From Eubacteriales bacterium (lineage in GTDB: Bacteria; Bacillota; Clostridia; Lachnospirales; Lachnospiraceae): 63,779 nucleotides of DNA. The translations under genes and the position numbers were made by a program. Below, one piece after another: positions 17,171-26,697 of the stretch. The DNA lies in assembly GCA_030524545.1 (NCBI GenBank), contig JAUNGM010000025.1, positions 1-63,779 on the forward strand, given 5' to 3'. Position 1 is the first letter of the stretch. Every line of letters begins with the position of its first letter. Below the pieces are notes generated by a model that was not told the DNA's origin, ran no database searches, and saw nothing but the letters and a program-made list of their open reading frames with translations.

Positions 17171-17280
17171 GAGAAACGGCCAGGCAGTCATATGATCAGT
17201 TATATGAAAAAGGATATCATAAAGCAGATATCACGAATAATGAAGAGAGCAATAAAACGATAAATATAATAGAGGCATAA
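17137..17280 (+). CDS. Possible small ORF coupled to the methyltransferase
   Basis: This 47-codon frame starts at ATG 17137 inside the end of the preceding gene and stops exactly on the ATG of the methyltransferase gene (TAATG). The product (MQEIFLRETARQSYD in its middle, then QLYEKGYHKADI) has normal amino acid content and looks more protein-like than the Arg-rich tail it overlaps. It could be a coupling mini-gene or the true C-terminus of the upstream protein if a frameshift separates them. I cannot decide between these. Confidence 0.3.
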   Translation: MPPAQMQEIFLRETARQSYDQLYEKGYHKADITNNEESNKTINIIEA

Positions 17281-18545
17281 TGAAAAATATAAATGACTTT
17301 TTTGATAAATTAATAAATGAACAGTTGATCCAGGCAGTATTAAGCGGACAGCGGGATAAGGAAGGCCCTGCCAGGGTGAAGATCCGTCCTGTGGAACTAA
17401 AGGGCGAAATCTGTTATCAGGCATCTGCCTTTGAAGGGACGAAAGTGCTGCATTCCAATTATACCCGGGAAGGAATCTGCGAGTATCTGGAGAGATCCCT
17501 GGCCAGCGGATTTTCCCAGCTTCAGGTACAGGGAACCGCACTGGACGGAACCGTTCTGGTAAGTAAAAAAGGCAGGATGACCATCAAGACAAAAGCGCAT
17601 CCCAAAGCATCCGGGAGCGGGGAAGAGGAAGCGCATGCCGGAGAATCCGCGATTTCGGGAGAAGGGCAGAAAGAAGCGGATTTTAGGCTTCCGGTGAGAA
17701 TCCTGTCCCATAACCGGGTGAAACGATATATTTTGAAAGAGGGCATTCCTGTGCCGTTTTTGGTGGATCTGGGCGTAATGACCGCATCCGGGACGGTGGT
17801 TTCCCCACGTTATGATAAATTCCGCCAGATTAACCGTTTTTTGGAGTATGTGGAAGACATCCTTCCGGAGCTTCCGAGGAACCGTGAGGTTACAATCCTG
17901 GATTTTGGCTGCGGCAAATCCTATCTGACCTTTGCGATGTATTACTATCTGCGGGAACTGAAGGGATATGACGTAAATATCATCGGACTGGATCTGAAAA
18001 AAGATGTGATTGAGAAATGCAGCCGTCTGGCAGAAGGCTATGGCTATGAGAAACTGCATTTTTACCATGGAGATATTGCAGATTATGAAGGGGGCAGCGC
18101 CGTGGATATGGTAGTGACCCTTCATGCCTGCGATACAGCTACGGATTATGCTCTTGCAAAAGCAGTGGATTGGGGAGCGAAAGTGATTCTTTCGGTTCCA
18201 TGCTGTCAGCACGAGCTGAACAGGCAGATTAAGAATGAAATGCTGGAGCCTGTCTTGCAGTATGGAATTCTGAAAGAGCGAATGGCTGCGCTGATCACGG
18301 ATGGAATAAGGGCGCAGCTTCTGGAAGAGCAGGGATATGAAACCCAGATCCTGGAGTTTATCGATATGGAACATACTCCTAAAAATCTTCTGATCCGGGC
18401 GGTCAGAAAAAGGAAAAAGGCTTCCGGAGAAAATCAGGATGGCCGGAGTAATTCCATGACAGACTTGATGGAAGCCCTCCATATAGCTCCTACGCTGGAC
18501 AAGCTTCTGAACCCGAAGACACCATCAGGGCAGAAGGGGGTGTAG
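17280..18545 (+). CDS. SAM-dependent methyltransferase, METTL25-like
   Basis: This 421-residue protein has a class I methyltransferase fold in its second half: motif I VTILDFGCGKSYLTF (near residue 205), an acidic residue after IIGLDLK, then DMVVTLHACDTATDYA and a cysteine-containing VPCCQHEL motif. This set resembles the Methyltransf_32 family of predicted RNA or protein methylases. The N-terminal ~170 residues are less conserved and may bind the substrate. ATG 17280 lies on the stop of a small upstream frame. The next gene starts six bases after its stop. Confidence 0.8.
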   Translation: MKNINDFFDKLINEQLIQAVLSGQRDKEGPARVKIRPVELKGEICYQASAFEGTKVLHSNYTREGICEYLERSLASGFSQLQVQGTALDGTVLVSKKGRMTIKTKAHPKASGSGEEEAHAGESAISGEGQKEADFRLPVRILSHNRVKRYILKEGIPVPFLVDLGVMTASGTVVSPRYDKFRQINRFLEYVEDILPELPRNREVTILDFGCGKSYLTFAMYYYLRELKGYDVNIIGLDLKKDVIEKCSRLAEGYGYEKLHFYHGDIADYEGGSAVDMVVTLHACDTATDYALAKAVDWGAKVILSVPCCQHELNRQIKNEMLEPVLQYGILKERMAALITDGIRAQLLEEQGYETQILEFIDMEHTPKNLLIRAVRKRKKASGENQDGRSNSMTDLMEALHIAPTLDKLLNPKTPSGQKGV

Positions 18546-18551
18546 GCGTTT

Positions 18552-21008
18552 ATGAAAAGAGTTTTACGGAGATTTCTGCTGTTGTTTGTTATTTTTGTTC
18601 TTGGTGTGGGAGGAACCGCATTTCTCCTGAACAGTGAAACAACAGATGACCGGTCTGACATGAACAATCCAACTTTGCCGGAAGTGATGGTGGAATATGG
18701 AGGAACTCTCTGCAATCGGATGTATGGGTATGTGCAGCAGATGCAGGCGGATTTTACACGGGACAGCCTGACGCCTCTGGACACGACCAGGGCGCTTACC
18801 TTTGCGATCAATCCCTATGATACGGAGGTTCGGAGTCTGGCTTATGAGATCCGGACTTCAGACGGAAGCAAAGTGCTTGAAAATAAAAAAATAAAGAATT
18901 TAAAAACTTCAGATTCTGACAGGATGCTCCGGGCAAACGTGGAAATCGGAAGTTCCCTTCGGATGAATCAGGAATATTCCATGCAGATCACTCTGGAAAC
19001 AAATAAAGGTGAGGTATACTATTATACAAGAATCGTTTCCAGATCGAATCTGAATACGGAAAGTTACATAAAATTTGTAAAGAGTTTTTATGAGAAATGC
19101 ATGGACAAGGCAACTGCGGACGATCTGGCCAGCTATCTGGAACCTGAGGATCAGGGGAATGCAACAAACTTTTCCAGCATTACCATCAACTCCAGATTAT
19201 CGGAAGTCAGCTGGGGCTCGCTTAGTCCTCAGATTTACAGACGGGGGATTCCGGTTATTAAGGATATCAATGAGACAACTGCAAGTATCTCTCTGGAGTA
19301 TCAGATTTCGGCCAGGGATGGAAACGGAAGTACGGAAATTTATGATGTGACGGAGTTTTACAGGATGCGTTATGCGGAGTCCAGGATTCGCCTTCTTGAT
19401 TTTGAGCGTTCTGCAAATCAGGTATTTGATCCGGATCTGTTTGTAGTTTCCAACGAAGGATTGCTTCTTGGCGTGCGGGACAAAAATGTTTCCTATATGA
19501 CGAATGAAGATAATAGTGTCGTGGTATTTTCCCAGCAGGGGGATCTGTGGTCTTATTCTCCGGAAAACAGTAAGATCGTGAAGATTTTCAGCTTCCGGAG
19601 AGAAGAAAACGGGGATTTCCGTGATTCCAGAGTGAAGCATGATATGAAGATCATCCGGGTAGGCGACAATGGCGATGTGGATTTTGTCCTGTATGGTTAC
19701 ATGAACCGGGGAATCCGGGAGGGTTACAGCGGCATTTGTGTCTATCATTATAATAATGATCAGAATGTGCTGGAGGAAAAGGTCTTTATTCCAAGTACGG
19801 AGTCCTATGAATTCCTAAAAGCGGATCTTGGAACGCTGTCCTATGTAAATGAGCAGAATGACCTGTTTTTGCTTCTGGCAGAAAAGCTGTATTTGATCGA
19901 TATCGACGGCGGTACCTTTAAGATTCTGGAGGAAGGAATCGACAGTGAGGACTTCGTGGTTTCCGATACCAATGCCCATGCGGCATGGATGATCCAGAAC
20001 GGTGACAATGCCGGTCAGATCAAGGAGATTGCTTTTGATACACTGGATACGCGGATGCTGGTGCCTGGTGAGGGCCAGATTCTGCGTGAACTGGGCTTTA
20101 TGAATGAGGATCTGGTGTATGGAGTCATAATGGAGGGGGATATCCTGACCAATGATGACAATCGGACAGTGGAAGGTATCCATACACTTCGGATTGAAGA
20201 TTTTGAGGGCAATGTAAAGAAAGAGTATCATGCGGAGGGGCTGTATATCACCAGTGTTACGGTAGGCAGCACTATCATGGAATTTAATCTGGCAGCAAAA
20301 AACGGAAACACTTATCAGACGCAGAAAAAAGACAACATTATGAATAATGCAAAGGCTGCGGCTAACCGTGTTTCCGTGGAACTGACAACCTCAGACAGAG
20401 CAGGTGTGAGAGTCCGGCTGGCTCTTGAGGAGGAGCCGGAGACGGATGAACCTCTGGTGATGTACGCAAAAATGCGAAGTGTGGAGGAACGGGTAGTTTC
20501 CCTGGATACGCAGATTCCGAAGGATGAGGTTTATTATGTTTATGCAAGAGGCGGTTTGGATGGAACCTATCCGGATCCGGCAAGTGCGATTTTGAGAGCG
20601 GACAAGCGGACCGGTGTTGTACTGAACCGCAATCAGCAATACGTATGGGAACGAGGCAATAAGAAAACGCAGATTCAGCTTAATCCGGAGGAAATCCCGG
20701 AAATCATGCGTACAGGAACTATGGATATAGAAAAACTGAAGGAAGGCATCGGAGATGAGGGGACGATTCTTGACCTGACAGGCTGTTCTCTGGACAGTGT
20801 CCTCTATGAGGTCAGTGCCCAGCGGGCGGTAATCGCCAAAACAGGAAGCGGCTCCAGTGTGGTGATCGTGGGCTATGATGAATATAATACGTATCTCTAC
20901 TATCCGGAAACAGGGGAAACGAAGCCTTATGGTATGAATGACAGCACAGAGCTGTTTGAAAAGGCGGGAAATGTTTTCCTCAGCTACATCGAAAATGTGG
21001 ACTTTTGA
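18552..21008 (+). CDS. Large extracytoplasmic protein with inactive C39-like end
   Basis: This 818-residue protein has an N-terminal signal anchor (RRFLLLFVIFVLGVGGTAF) and a long outer part with several beta-rich stretches and repeated short WD-like phrases (residues ~290-560), perhaps a propeller. The last ~80 residues resemble C39-type papain-like domains: TGCSLDSVLYEV, then VIVGYDEYNTYLYYPETGE. The position before VVIVGYD, normally a catalytic histidine, is Ser (GSGSSVV), so proteolysis is unlikely. It sits six bases after the methyltransferase gene and is probably co-transcribed. Function unknown; envelope assembly or binding is a guess. Confidence 0.65.
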   Translation: MKRVLRRFLLLFVIFVLGVGGTAFLLNSETTDDRSDMNNPTLPEVMVEYGGTLCNRMYGYVQQMQADFTRDSLTPLDTTRALTFAINPYDTEVRSLAYEIRTSDGSKVLENKKIKNLKTSDSDRMLRANVEIGSSLRMNQEYSMQITLETNKGEVYYYTRIVSRSNLNTESYIKFVKSFYEKCMDKATADDLASYLEPEDQGNATNFSSITINSRLSEVSWGSLSPQIYRRGIPVIKDINETTASISLEYQISARDGNGSTEIYDVTEFYRMRYAESRIRLLDFERSANQVFDPDLFVVSNEGLLLGVRDKNVSYMTNEDNSVVVFSQQGDLWSYSPENSKIVKIFSFRREENGDFRDSRVKHDMKIIRVGDNGDVDFVLYGYMNRGIREGYSGICVYHYNNDQNVLEEKVFIPSTESYEFLKADLGTLSYVNEQNDLFLLLAEKLYLIDIDGGTFKILEEGIDSEDFVVSDTNAHAAWMIQNGDNAGQIKEIAFDTLDTRMLVPGEGQILRELGFMNEDLVYGVIMEGDILTNDDNRTVEGIHTLRIEDFEGNVKKEYHAEGLYITSVTVGSTIMEFNLAAKNGNTYQTQKKDNIMNNAKAAANRVSVELTTSDRAGVRVRLALEEEPETDEPLVMYAKMRSVEERVVSLDTQIPKDEVYYVYARGGLDGTYPDPASAILRADKRTGVVLNRNQQYVWERGNKKTQIQLNPEEIPEIMRTGTMDIEKLKEGIGDEGTILDLTGCSLDSVLYEVSAQRAVIAKTGSGSSVVIVGYDEYNTYLYYPETGETKPYGMNDSTELFEKAGNVFLSYIENVDF

Positions 21009-21229
21009 CGGAAGAAAGAGGCCAGGGAGAGCTGCGGGAAGCGCTTCGTCAAAAGAAACAAAGAACCATAAAAAATATTTCCATTTCAGCGCTTTACAAT
21101 TCACCATCCGTCATTTAAAGTAAAATATAGTAATTGGAGCAACCCGGGCCGATTATTAATTGACAGTGAATGCTGTTTCGGAAACTTGATAAAGTAAGAT
21201 ATGGTAATCAGATAAAGGGGGATAAGGCT

Positions 21230-22720
21230 ATGTTAAGTAATAGTATCAGCAAACTGGTACAGTATGGAATTGAGTCGGGGCTGACACCGGCCTGTGAGAA
21301 AAATTATACGATCAATCTTCTTCTGGATGTTTTTAAAGAGGATGAGTATGTTGAGCCGGAGGAAAACTATGCGAATGTGAACCTGGAGGAGGTTCTTGCA
21401 GAGCTTTTGGACGAGGCGGTAAAGAGAGAACTGATTACGGACAGTGTTGTATACCGTGATCTGTTTGATACAAAGCTGATGAACTGCCTGATGCCCCGTC
21501 CTTCCCAGGTGCAGAAGGAGTTCTGGGACAGATACGAAGAAAGTCCGGAAAAGGCAACGGACTATTTCTATAAATTAAGTCAGGACAGCGATTATATCCG
21601 CCGCTATCGTGTGAAAAAAGACCAGAAATGGGCGGTAGAGAGCGAATACGGTGATATTGACATCACCATTAACCTGTCTAAACCGGAGAAAGATCCAAAG
21701 GCAATCGCTGCAGCCAAGAATGCGAAAGCAAGCAGTTATCCGAAATGCCTTCTCTGCCCCGAAAATGAGGGATATGCAGGACGCGTCAATCATCCGGCAA
21801 GAGAAAACCACAGAATCATTCCGATTACGATCAACGACTGCCCGTGGGGCTTCCAGTATTCGCCGTATGTTTATTATAATGAACATTGCATAGTATTTAA
21901 CAGCCGGCATACGCCAATGAAGATTGAGCGCAACACCTTTGTGAAATTGTTTGATTTTGTGAAGCTGTTCCCGCACTATTTCCTTGGTTCCAATGCGGAT
22001 CTGCCGATCGTTGGAGGGTCTATTCTGAGCCATGATCATTTCCAGGGCGGACATTATACATTTGCCATGGCAAAGGCTCCGATTGAGCGGCATGTGACGA
22101 TTCCGGGATATGAAGATGCAGAGGCCGGCATTGTGAAGTGGCCGCTGTCTGTTCTTCGTATCCGCCACAAGGATGAAAAACGCCTGATCGATCTGGCCAG
22201 CCATATACTTGAGGTATGGAGAGGCTATACGGATGAAGCAGCGTTTATTTTTGCTGAGACAGACGGAGAACCCCATAACACGATCACGCCGATCGCACGT
22301 AAAGTGGGAGATACCTTTGAACTGGATCTGACTCTCCGAAACAATATTACCACAGAGGAACATCCTCTTGGCGTATATCATCCTCATGCACAGTACCATC
22401 ACATTAAGAAGGAGAACATCGGCCTGATTGAGGTTATGGGCCTGGCAGTGCTTCCGGCACGTCTGAAAGAAGAACTGGAAATTCTGGAGGATTATATCCT
22501 GGAAGGAAAAGATGTGGCTTCCAATGAAAAGATTGAGAAGCATGCTGCATGGGTAGCCGAATTCCTTCCGAAATATGATTCCATTACAAGAGAGAACATC
22601 CATGGAATCCTGCAGAAGGAAGTGGGAATCGTCTTTACGCATGTTCTTGAAGACGCCGGTGTTTATAAATGTACTCCTGAAGGCAGAGAAGCATTTATGA
22701 GATTTGTGGAAGCTCTGTAA
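21230..22720 (+). CDS. galT: UDP-glucose-hexose-1-phosphate uridylyltransferase, class II GalT
   Basis: GalT exchanges the uridylyl group between UDP-glucose and galactose-1-phosphate in the Leloir pathway. This 496-residue protein is the Firmicutes class II type. Visible motifs are KCLLCPENEGYAGR, GGSILSHDHFQGG with the histidines of the active region, and PHAQYHHIKKENIGLIEVMG near the C-terminus. ATG 21230 has AAAGGGGGAT before it; an upstream in-frame ATG (21170) lacks a ribosome binding site and conserved residues. No galK or galE is nearby, so it is probably a single-gene unit. Confidence 0.93.
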   Translation: MLSNSISKLVQYGIESGLTPACEKNYTINLLLDVFKEDEYVEPEENYANVNLEEVLAELLDEAVKRELITDSVVYRDLFDTKLMNCLMPRPSQVQKEFWDRYEESPEKATDYFYKLSQDSDYIRRYRVKKDQKWAVESEYGDIDITINLSKPEKDPKAIAAAKNAKASSYPKCLLCPENEGYAGRVNHPARENHRIIPITINDCPWGFQYSPYVYYNEHCIVFNSRHTPMKIERNTFVKLFDFVKLFPHYFLGSNADLPIVGGSILSHDHFQGGHYTFAMAKAPIERHVTIPGYEDAEAGIVKWPLSVLRIRHKDEKRLIDLASHILEVWRGYTDEAAFIFAETDGEPHNTITPIARKVGDTFELDLTLRNNITTEEHPLGVYHPHAQYHHIKKENIGLIEVMGLAVLPARLKEELEILEDYILEGKDVASNEKIEKHAAWVAEFLPKYDSITRENIHGILQKEVGIVFTHVLEDAGVYKCTPEGREAFMRFVEAL

Positions 22721-22875
22721 CATCATATAAAAAGAAATTAAGACCCTATACCGGACTGTGATCTTGTAACAAATTTGTAAACTTTTTTTGCCTGTCTGTT
22801 GAAAGAATCCGGAAAATCATTTATACTGATTTCATATCATGGCAATATTATGAGAGTATGAGTAAGGAGACAAGC

Positions 22876-25143
22876 ATGGAAAATAGAGATCATAAGAAGA
22901 GGAAAGGGAAGAAAAAGCTCCTGAGCTGGCTGCTCATTGCAGTGATGCTGCTGACGAGTGTGAATATACAGGCGGCGGAAGAAGATGTCTTTACAGATGA
23001 AACGGACAGTTTCGGTGTGGAGACAATGCTCAGTGAGGAAGCCGGGGAAACGGAGACAGAAGAAATCAAGATTGTCTTTGCAGACGGAAACGGCAAAGAA
23101 TATGAAAGCCTTACCGTTAATTCCGCACTGGGAGATTCCATCATCCTTCCGGGCGTACCCGGATATGAAAACGTGTCCGGGAGCGGATGGAAGCTGGAAA
23201 AGGACGTGGCAGATACAGATGCGGTCGTTCTTAGTGCCAAAAGTTCTTTCCTGCTGGATTCCGGGGAAGAATATGTGATGGAGCATATCATAAACGGTGT
23301 GCTTACCCTTTATGCAGTGCCGGGTGTGTATACAGTGAATTTTTACAGCAATTCCGGAGCCGGAAATCCGTTGAAAAGCCTGAAAGTAAGTCCGGGAACC
23401 GTCATTAAACTGCCGGATATTAAGGACAGCAGATATGTGAACTTCGGCTGGACGGATACCAGAGGAGGAACCGCTGTCAAATATAAGCTTGGGGCATCTT
23501 ATAAGGTAAATAAGAACACAAATCTGTTCATTATCCGTTATGCTGCTTCCAAAGTAAGGACTGTGACTTATGCAGGTCCTACAGGTGCGACGAACACGCA
23601 ATTCAGAGCGCTGACGACGAACGTACTGAGCGGAACCCGGGTGAAGCTGCCGGCAGTGCCGGCTCTGACCGGTTATACCTGCCTTGGATGGAGTACGAAG
23701 AAGAATGCGGCCACCGCTGCCTACACGGCAGGCCAGACCATCACAGTCACAAAAAATATCACCCTTTATGCAGTGCGCAGAAAACTGACTTCGTACAGTG
23801 TGACATTTAATAATAACAGCGGTACAAGTACCAGTAAAGCCTATACGGCTTTGAATAAAAAGATTAATAAGGGAGAATATATCACTCTTCCAAATGTCCC
23901 GAAAGCAAGCGGATATGTGAATCTGGGCTGGACGACCACCAAAAAAGGGACAACAGCCACGTATAAAGCCGGCAGCAAGGTGAAGGTTACCAAGAATCTG
24001 AAGTTCTATGCAGTCCGGAAGAAAGAGGTTTATTATACTGCAGCTTTTTATACGGGCAGCGGATCTGCAGGCAGTGCCTATAAGGCCCTGAATAAAAAGG
24101 TACTTTCCGGCACCACGATTACTTTGCCGTCCGTACCGGCCAGAAGCGGCTATACAGGCCTTGGCTGGAGCACAAAGAAGAATGCCTCGTCCGCCGGCTA
24201 TAAGGCGGGGGCAAAGCTGAAGATTACCAAGAATGTTAAACTCTATGCTGTTCAGAAAAAATCAGCAACCGTGGTGCTGCACCAGAACAGCGGAAGCGTA
24301 TGGAAAACGTACACTCTGGCTGAAGGTTCATCACTGACGCTTCCCGGAGTAAAAAATAAGACGAATTATACTATGATGGGATGGTCAAAGAGCTCCGGAA
24401 AAAAGGTCAGCCCCGATTATGAAGTCGGCACAACCCTGAAAAATATCAAAGGAACGATTCACCTTTATGCAGTGGTATTCGACAGGCGGAAAGAACCTTC
24501 TTATTCGGCAGATGACCTGCCGCAGGCAGATTTGCGAAAATTCAAGCAGATCATTTTTGTGGGAGATTCCAGGACGAACCGTATGGCTACCACACTGGAA
24601 CGGCTGGGAGATACAACGCTGACCAATGGAATTACTTTCATCTCCAAAGAAGGGGGCGGTCTGTCATGGCTCCAGAGCACAGGCTATAAGGCCCTGCTGA
24701 AGCAGGTCGGCAATGGAAGTTCCGGTATCCTGCAGAAAAAAACGGCTGTCGTCTTTAACCTTGGAGTCAATGATCTGAGCAAGTCGTACAGCTATGTAAC
24801 CTATATGAGGAGTATCGCAGCTGAGCTGAAAGCGAAAGGATGTACGCTGTTTTATATGTCTGTAAATCCGGTAAATTACGCGATGATCAAGGCCCTTGGC
24901 AAGAATGCACTCAGAAAAGAATCGGCTGTTCGAAGCTTTAATTCAGTGATCAAATCGAATCTCTGCAGCGGTTCATCAAAGCTTTATACGTATGTTGATT
25001 CCTATGGATATCTGATGAAAAACGGATTTGGTACAGATATGAACCGTTATGGTCAGGATGAAGGAGTGGATGACGGTCTTCATTACACGACAAAGACGTA
25101 TAAGCGGATTTACAAATTCTGTATGGGTGAGATTTCGAAGTAG
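22876..25143 (+). CDS. Secreted protein: InlB-type B repeats plus SGNH domain
   Basis: This 755-residue protein has a signal peptide (LLSWLLIAVMLLTSVNIQA), an acidic linker, five InlB B-type repeats (residues ~148-535; each with a LPxVP...GYxxLGWSTKK...ITLYAV pattern), and a C-terminal SGNH-hydrolase-like domain (residues ~550-755) with GDSRT, GVNDLS and a terminal Asp-x-x-His in DDGLHY. The repeats probably act as a wall- or ligand-binding stalk; the SGNH part may remove acetyl groups from glycans. I used ATG 22876 because TAAGGAG lies six bases before it, inside a longer frame that starts at 22858. No LPXTG anchor is seen. Confidence 0.8.
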   Translation: MENRDHKKRKGKKKLLSWLLIAVMLLTSVNIQAAEEDVFTDETDSFGVETMLSEEAGETETEEIKIVFADGNGKEYESLTVNSALGDSIILPGVPGYENVSGSGWKLEKDVADTDAVVLSAKSSFLLDSGEEYVMEHIINGVLTLYAVPGVYTVNFYSNSGAGNPLKSLKVSPGTVIKLPDIKDSRYVNFGWTDTRGGTAVKYKLGASYKVNKNTNLFIIRYAASKVRTVTYAGPTGATNTQFRALTTNVLSGTRVKLPAVPALTGYTCLGWSTKKNAATAAYTAGQTITVTKNITLYAVRRKLTSYSVTFNNNSGTSTSKAYTALNKKINKGEYITLPNVPKASGYVNLGWTTTKKGTTATYKAGSKVKVTKNLKFYAVRKKEVYYTAAFYTGSGSAGSAYKALNKKVLSGTTITLPSVPARSGYTGLGWSTKKNASSAGYKAGAKLKITKNVKLYAVQKKSATVVLHQNSGSVWKTYTLAEGSSLTLPGVKNKTNYTMMGWSKSSGKKVSPDYEVGTTLKNIKGTIHLYAVVFDRRKEPSYSADDLPQADLRKFKQIIFVGDSRTNRMATTLERLGDTTLTNGITFISKEGGGLSWLQSTGYKALLKQVGNGSSGILQKKTAVVFNLGVNDLSKSYSYVTYMRSIAAELKAKGCTLFYMSVNPVNYAMIKALGKNALRKESAVRSFNSVIKSNLCSGSSKLYTYVDSYGYLMKNGFGTDMNRYGQDEGVDDGLHYTTKTYKRIYKFCMGEISK

Positions 25144-25195
25144 CGGGATATTACCGGACTTAAAACTTATTTTCAGTACAAATCCCGATTATGCC

Positions 25196-25224
25196 TTGCG
25201 CAGAGGGCGTGAATCGTCTATACT
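25196..25224 (+). promoter_or_regulatory. Promoter of asnS
   Basis: TTGCGC (25196-25201) and TATACT (25219-25224) are spaced by 17 bases, 69 bases before the asnS start. Confidence 0.55.
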
Positions 25225-25226
25225 AT

Positions 25227-25261
25227 AAGGCGGAACAGTTTTTTATAAGCTGTTTCGCCTT
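25227..25261 (+). promoter_or_regulatory. Hairpin in the asnS leader
   Basis: A 12-bp stem with one G-T pair (25227-25238 with 25250-25261) lies at the very 5' end of the predicted asnS transcript. No T run follows, and I see no T-box (TGGNACCGCG) sequence, so it may be a 5' stabiliser or a site for a protein. Confidence 0.5.
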
Positions 25262-25292
25262 AGGTGATTAATAAGAGAAAGAGGAATAGATT

Positions 25293-26684
25293 ATGGAACT
25301 TACTACAGTAAAAGAAATTTACAGAGAACGGGAAAAATTTCTGGATAAAGAAATAACGGTAGGAGGCTGGGTACGCAGCGTCAGAGACTCCAAGACGTTT
25401 GGATTTATTGTGCTTCATGACGGATCTTTTTTTGAAACACTGCAGATTGTTTATCATGACACCATGGCAAATTTTGCAGAGATCAGCAAGCTGAATGTAG
25501 GTTCTGCGATTATTGTCAAAGGTACTCTTGTTGCGACGCCGCAGGCGAAGCAGCCGTTTGAGATCCAGGCAGAAGAGATTGCGGTAGAGGGGGCTTCCGC
25601 ACCGGACTATCCGCTGCAGAAAAAGCGTCACAGTATGGAATACTTAAGAACCATTACCCATCTCCGTCCGAGAACCAACACTTTCCAGGCGGTATTCCGC
25701 GTCCGCTCCCTGTGTGCATATGCGATTCATCAGTTCTTCCAGGAAAGAGGTTTTGTATATGTTCACACTCCGCTGATCACAGGAAGTGACTGTGAGGGTG
25801 CAGGCGAGATGTTCCGGGTAACGACTATAGATATGAAGAATCCTCCTGTGGATGAGCAGGGCAAGATTGATTACAGCCAGGATTTCTTTGGCAAAGAAAC
25901 CAATCTTACCGTGAGCGGCCAGTTAAACGCAGAGACATTTGCGCAGGCTTTCCGTAATGTGTATACATTCGGACCGACCTTCCGTGCAGAGAATTCCAAT
26001 ACCACCCGTCATGCGGCGGAGTTCTGGATGATTGAGCCAGAATGTGCATTTGCAGATCTTCAGGACAACATGGATCTGGCGGAATCCATGCTGAAATATG
26101 TTATCCGCTATGTGCTGGAGAATGCTCCGGAGGAAATGAATTTCTTTAACTCTTTTGTGGATAAGGGACTTCTGGACAGACTGAATCATGTCATGAACTC
26201 CGAGTTCGGACATGTGACTTATACGGAAGCCATTGAGCTTCTTGAGAAGAACAATGACAAATTTGATTACAAGGTATTCTGGGGATGTGACCTGCAGACA
26301 GAGCATGAGCGTTATCTGACAGAGCAGATTTTTAAGAGACCGGTGTTTGTGACGGATTATCCGAAGGAAATCAAGGCATTCTATATGAAGATGAATGATG
26401 ATAATAAGACCGTGGCTGCTATGGACTGCCTTGTTCCGGGAATCGGTGAGATCATCGGCGGAAGCCAGAGGGAAGATGACTATAAGAAGCTTCAGACCCG
26501 TATGGAAGAACTGGGCCTGAAGGCAGAAGATTACGAGTTCTACACAGATCTGCGTAAATACGGATCTACACGTCACTCCGGATTTGGACTTGGATTTGAG
26601 AGATGTGTGATGTACCTGACAGGCATGGGCAACATCCGTGACGTTGTTCCGTTCCCGAGAACCGTGAAGAACTGTGAATTATAA
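25293..26684 (+). CDS. asnS: Asparaginyl-tRNA synthetase
   Basis: AsnS charges tRNA-Asn with asparagine (class IIb aminoacyl-tRNA synthetase). The 463-residue protein starts with an OB-fold anticodon-binding domain ([12 protein letters not shown]), then the catalytic domain with motif 2 ([21 protein letters not shown], seen in the FRAE...RH pattern) and motif 3 ([15 protein letters not shown]). Length is typical. It has its own promoter and leader hairpin. The exonuclease gene follows after 13 bases and may be co-transcribed. Confidence 0.95.
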   Translation: MELTTVKEIYREREKFLDKEITVGGWVRSVRDSKTFGFIVLHDGSFFETLQIVYHDTMANFAEISKLNVGSAIIVKGTLVATPQAKQPFEIQAEEIAVEGASAPDYPLQKKRHSMEYLRTITHLRPRTNTFQAVFRVRSLCAYAIHQFFQERGFVYVHTPLITGSDCEGAGEMFRVTTIDMKNPPVDEQGKIDYSQDFFGKETNLTVSGQLNAETFAQAFRNVYTFGPTFRAENSNTTRHAAEFWMIEPECAFADLQDNMDLAESMLKYVIRYVLENAPEEMNFFNSFVDKGLLDRLNHVMNSEFGHVTYTEAIELLEKNNDKFDYKVFWGCDLQTEHERYLTEQIFKRPVFVTDYPKEIKAFYMKMNDDNKTVAAMDCLVPGIGEIIGGSQREDDYKKLQTRMEELGLKAEDYEFYTDLRKYGSTRHSGFGLGFERCVMYLTGMGNIRDVVPFPRTVKNCEL

Positions 26685-26697
26685 GGAGTTATATTGA

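Noticed and set aside
21575-22726. 383-codon minus-strand open frame
   Set aside because: Complement of galT; no start site or domain.
25144-25292. T-box riboswitch before asnS
   Set aside because: The leader is only ~65 bases and has no T-box sequence or specifier arrangement.
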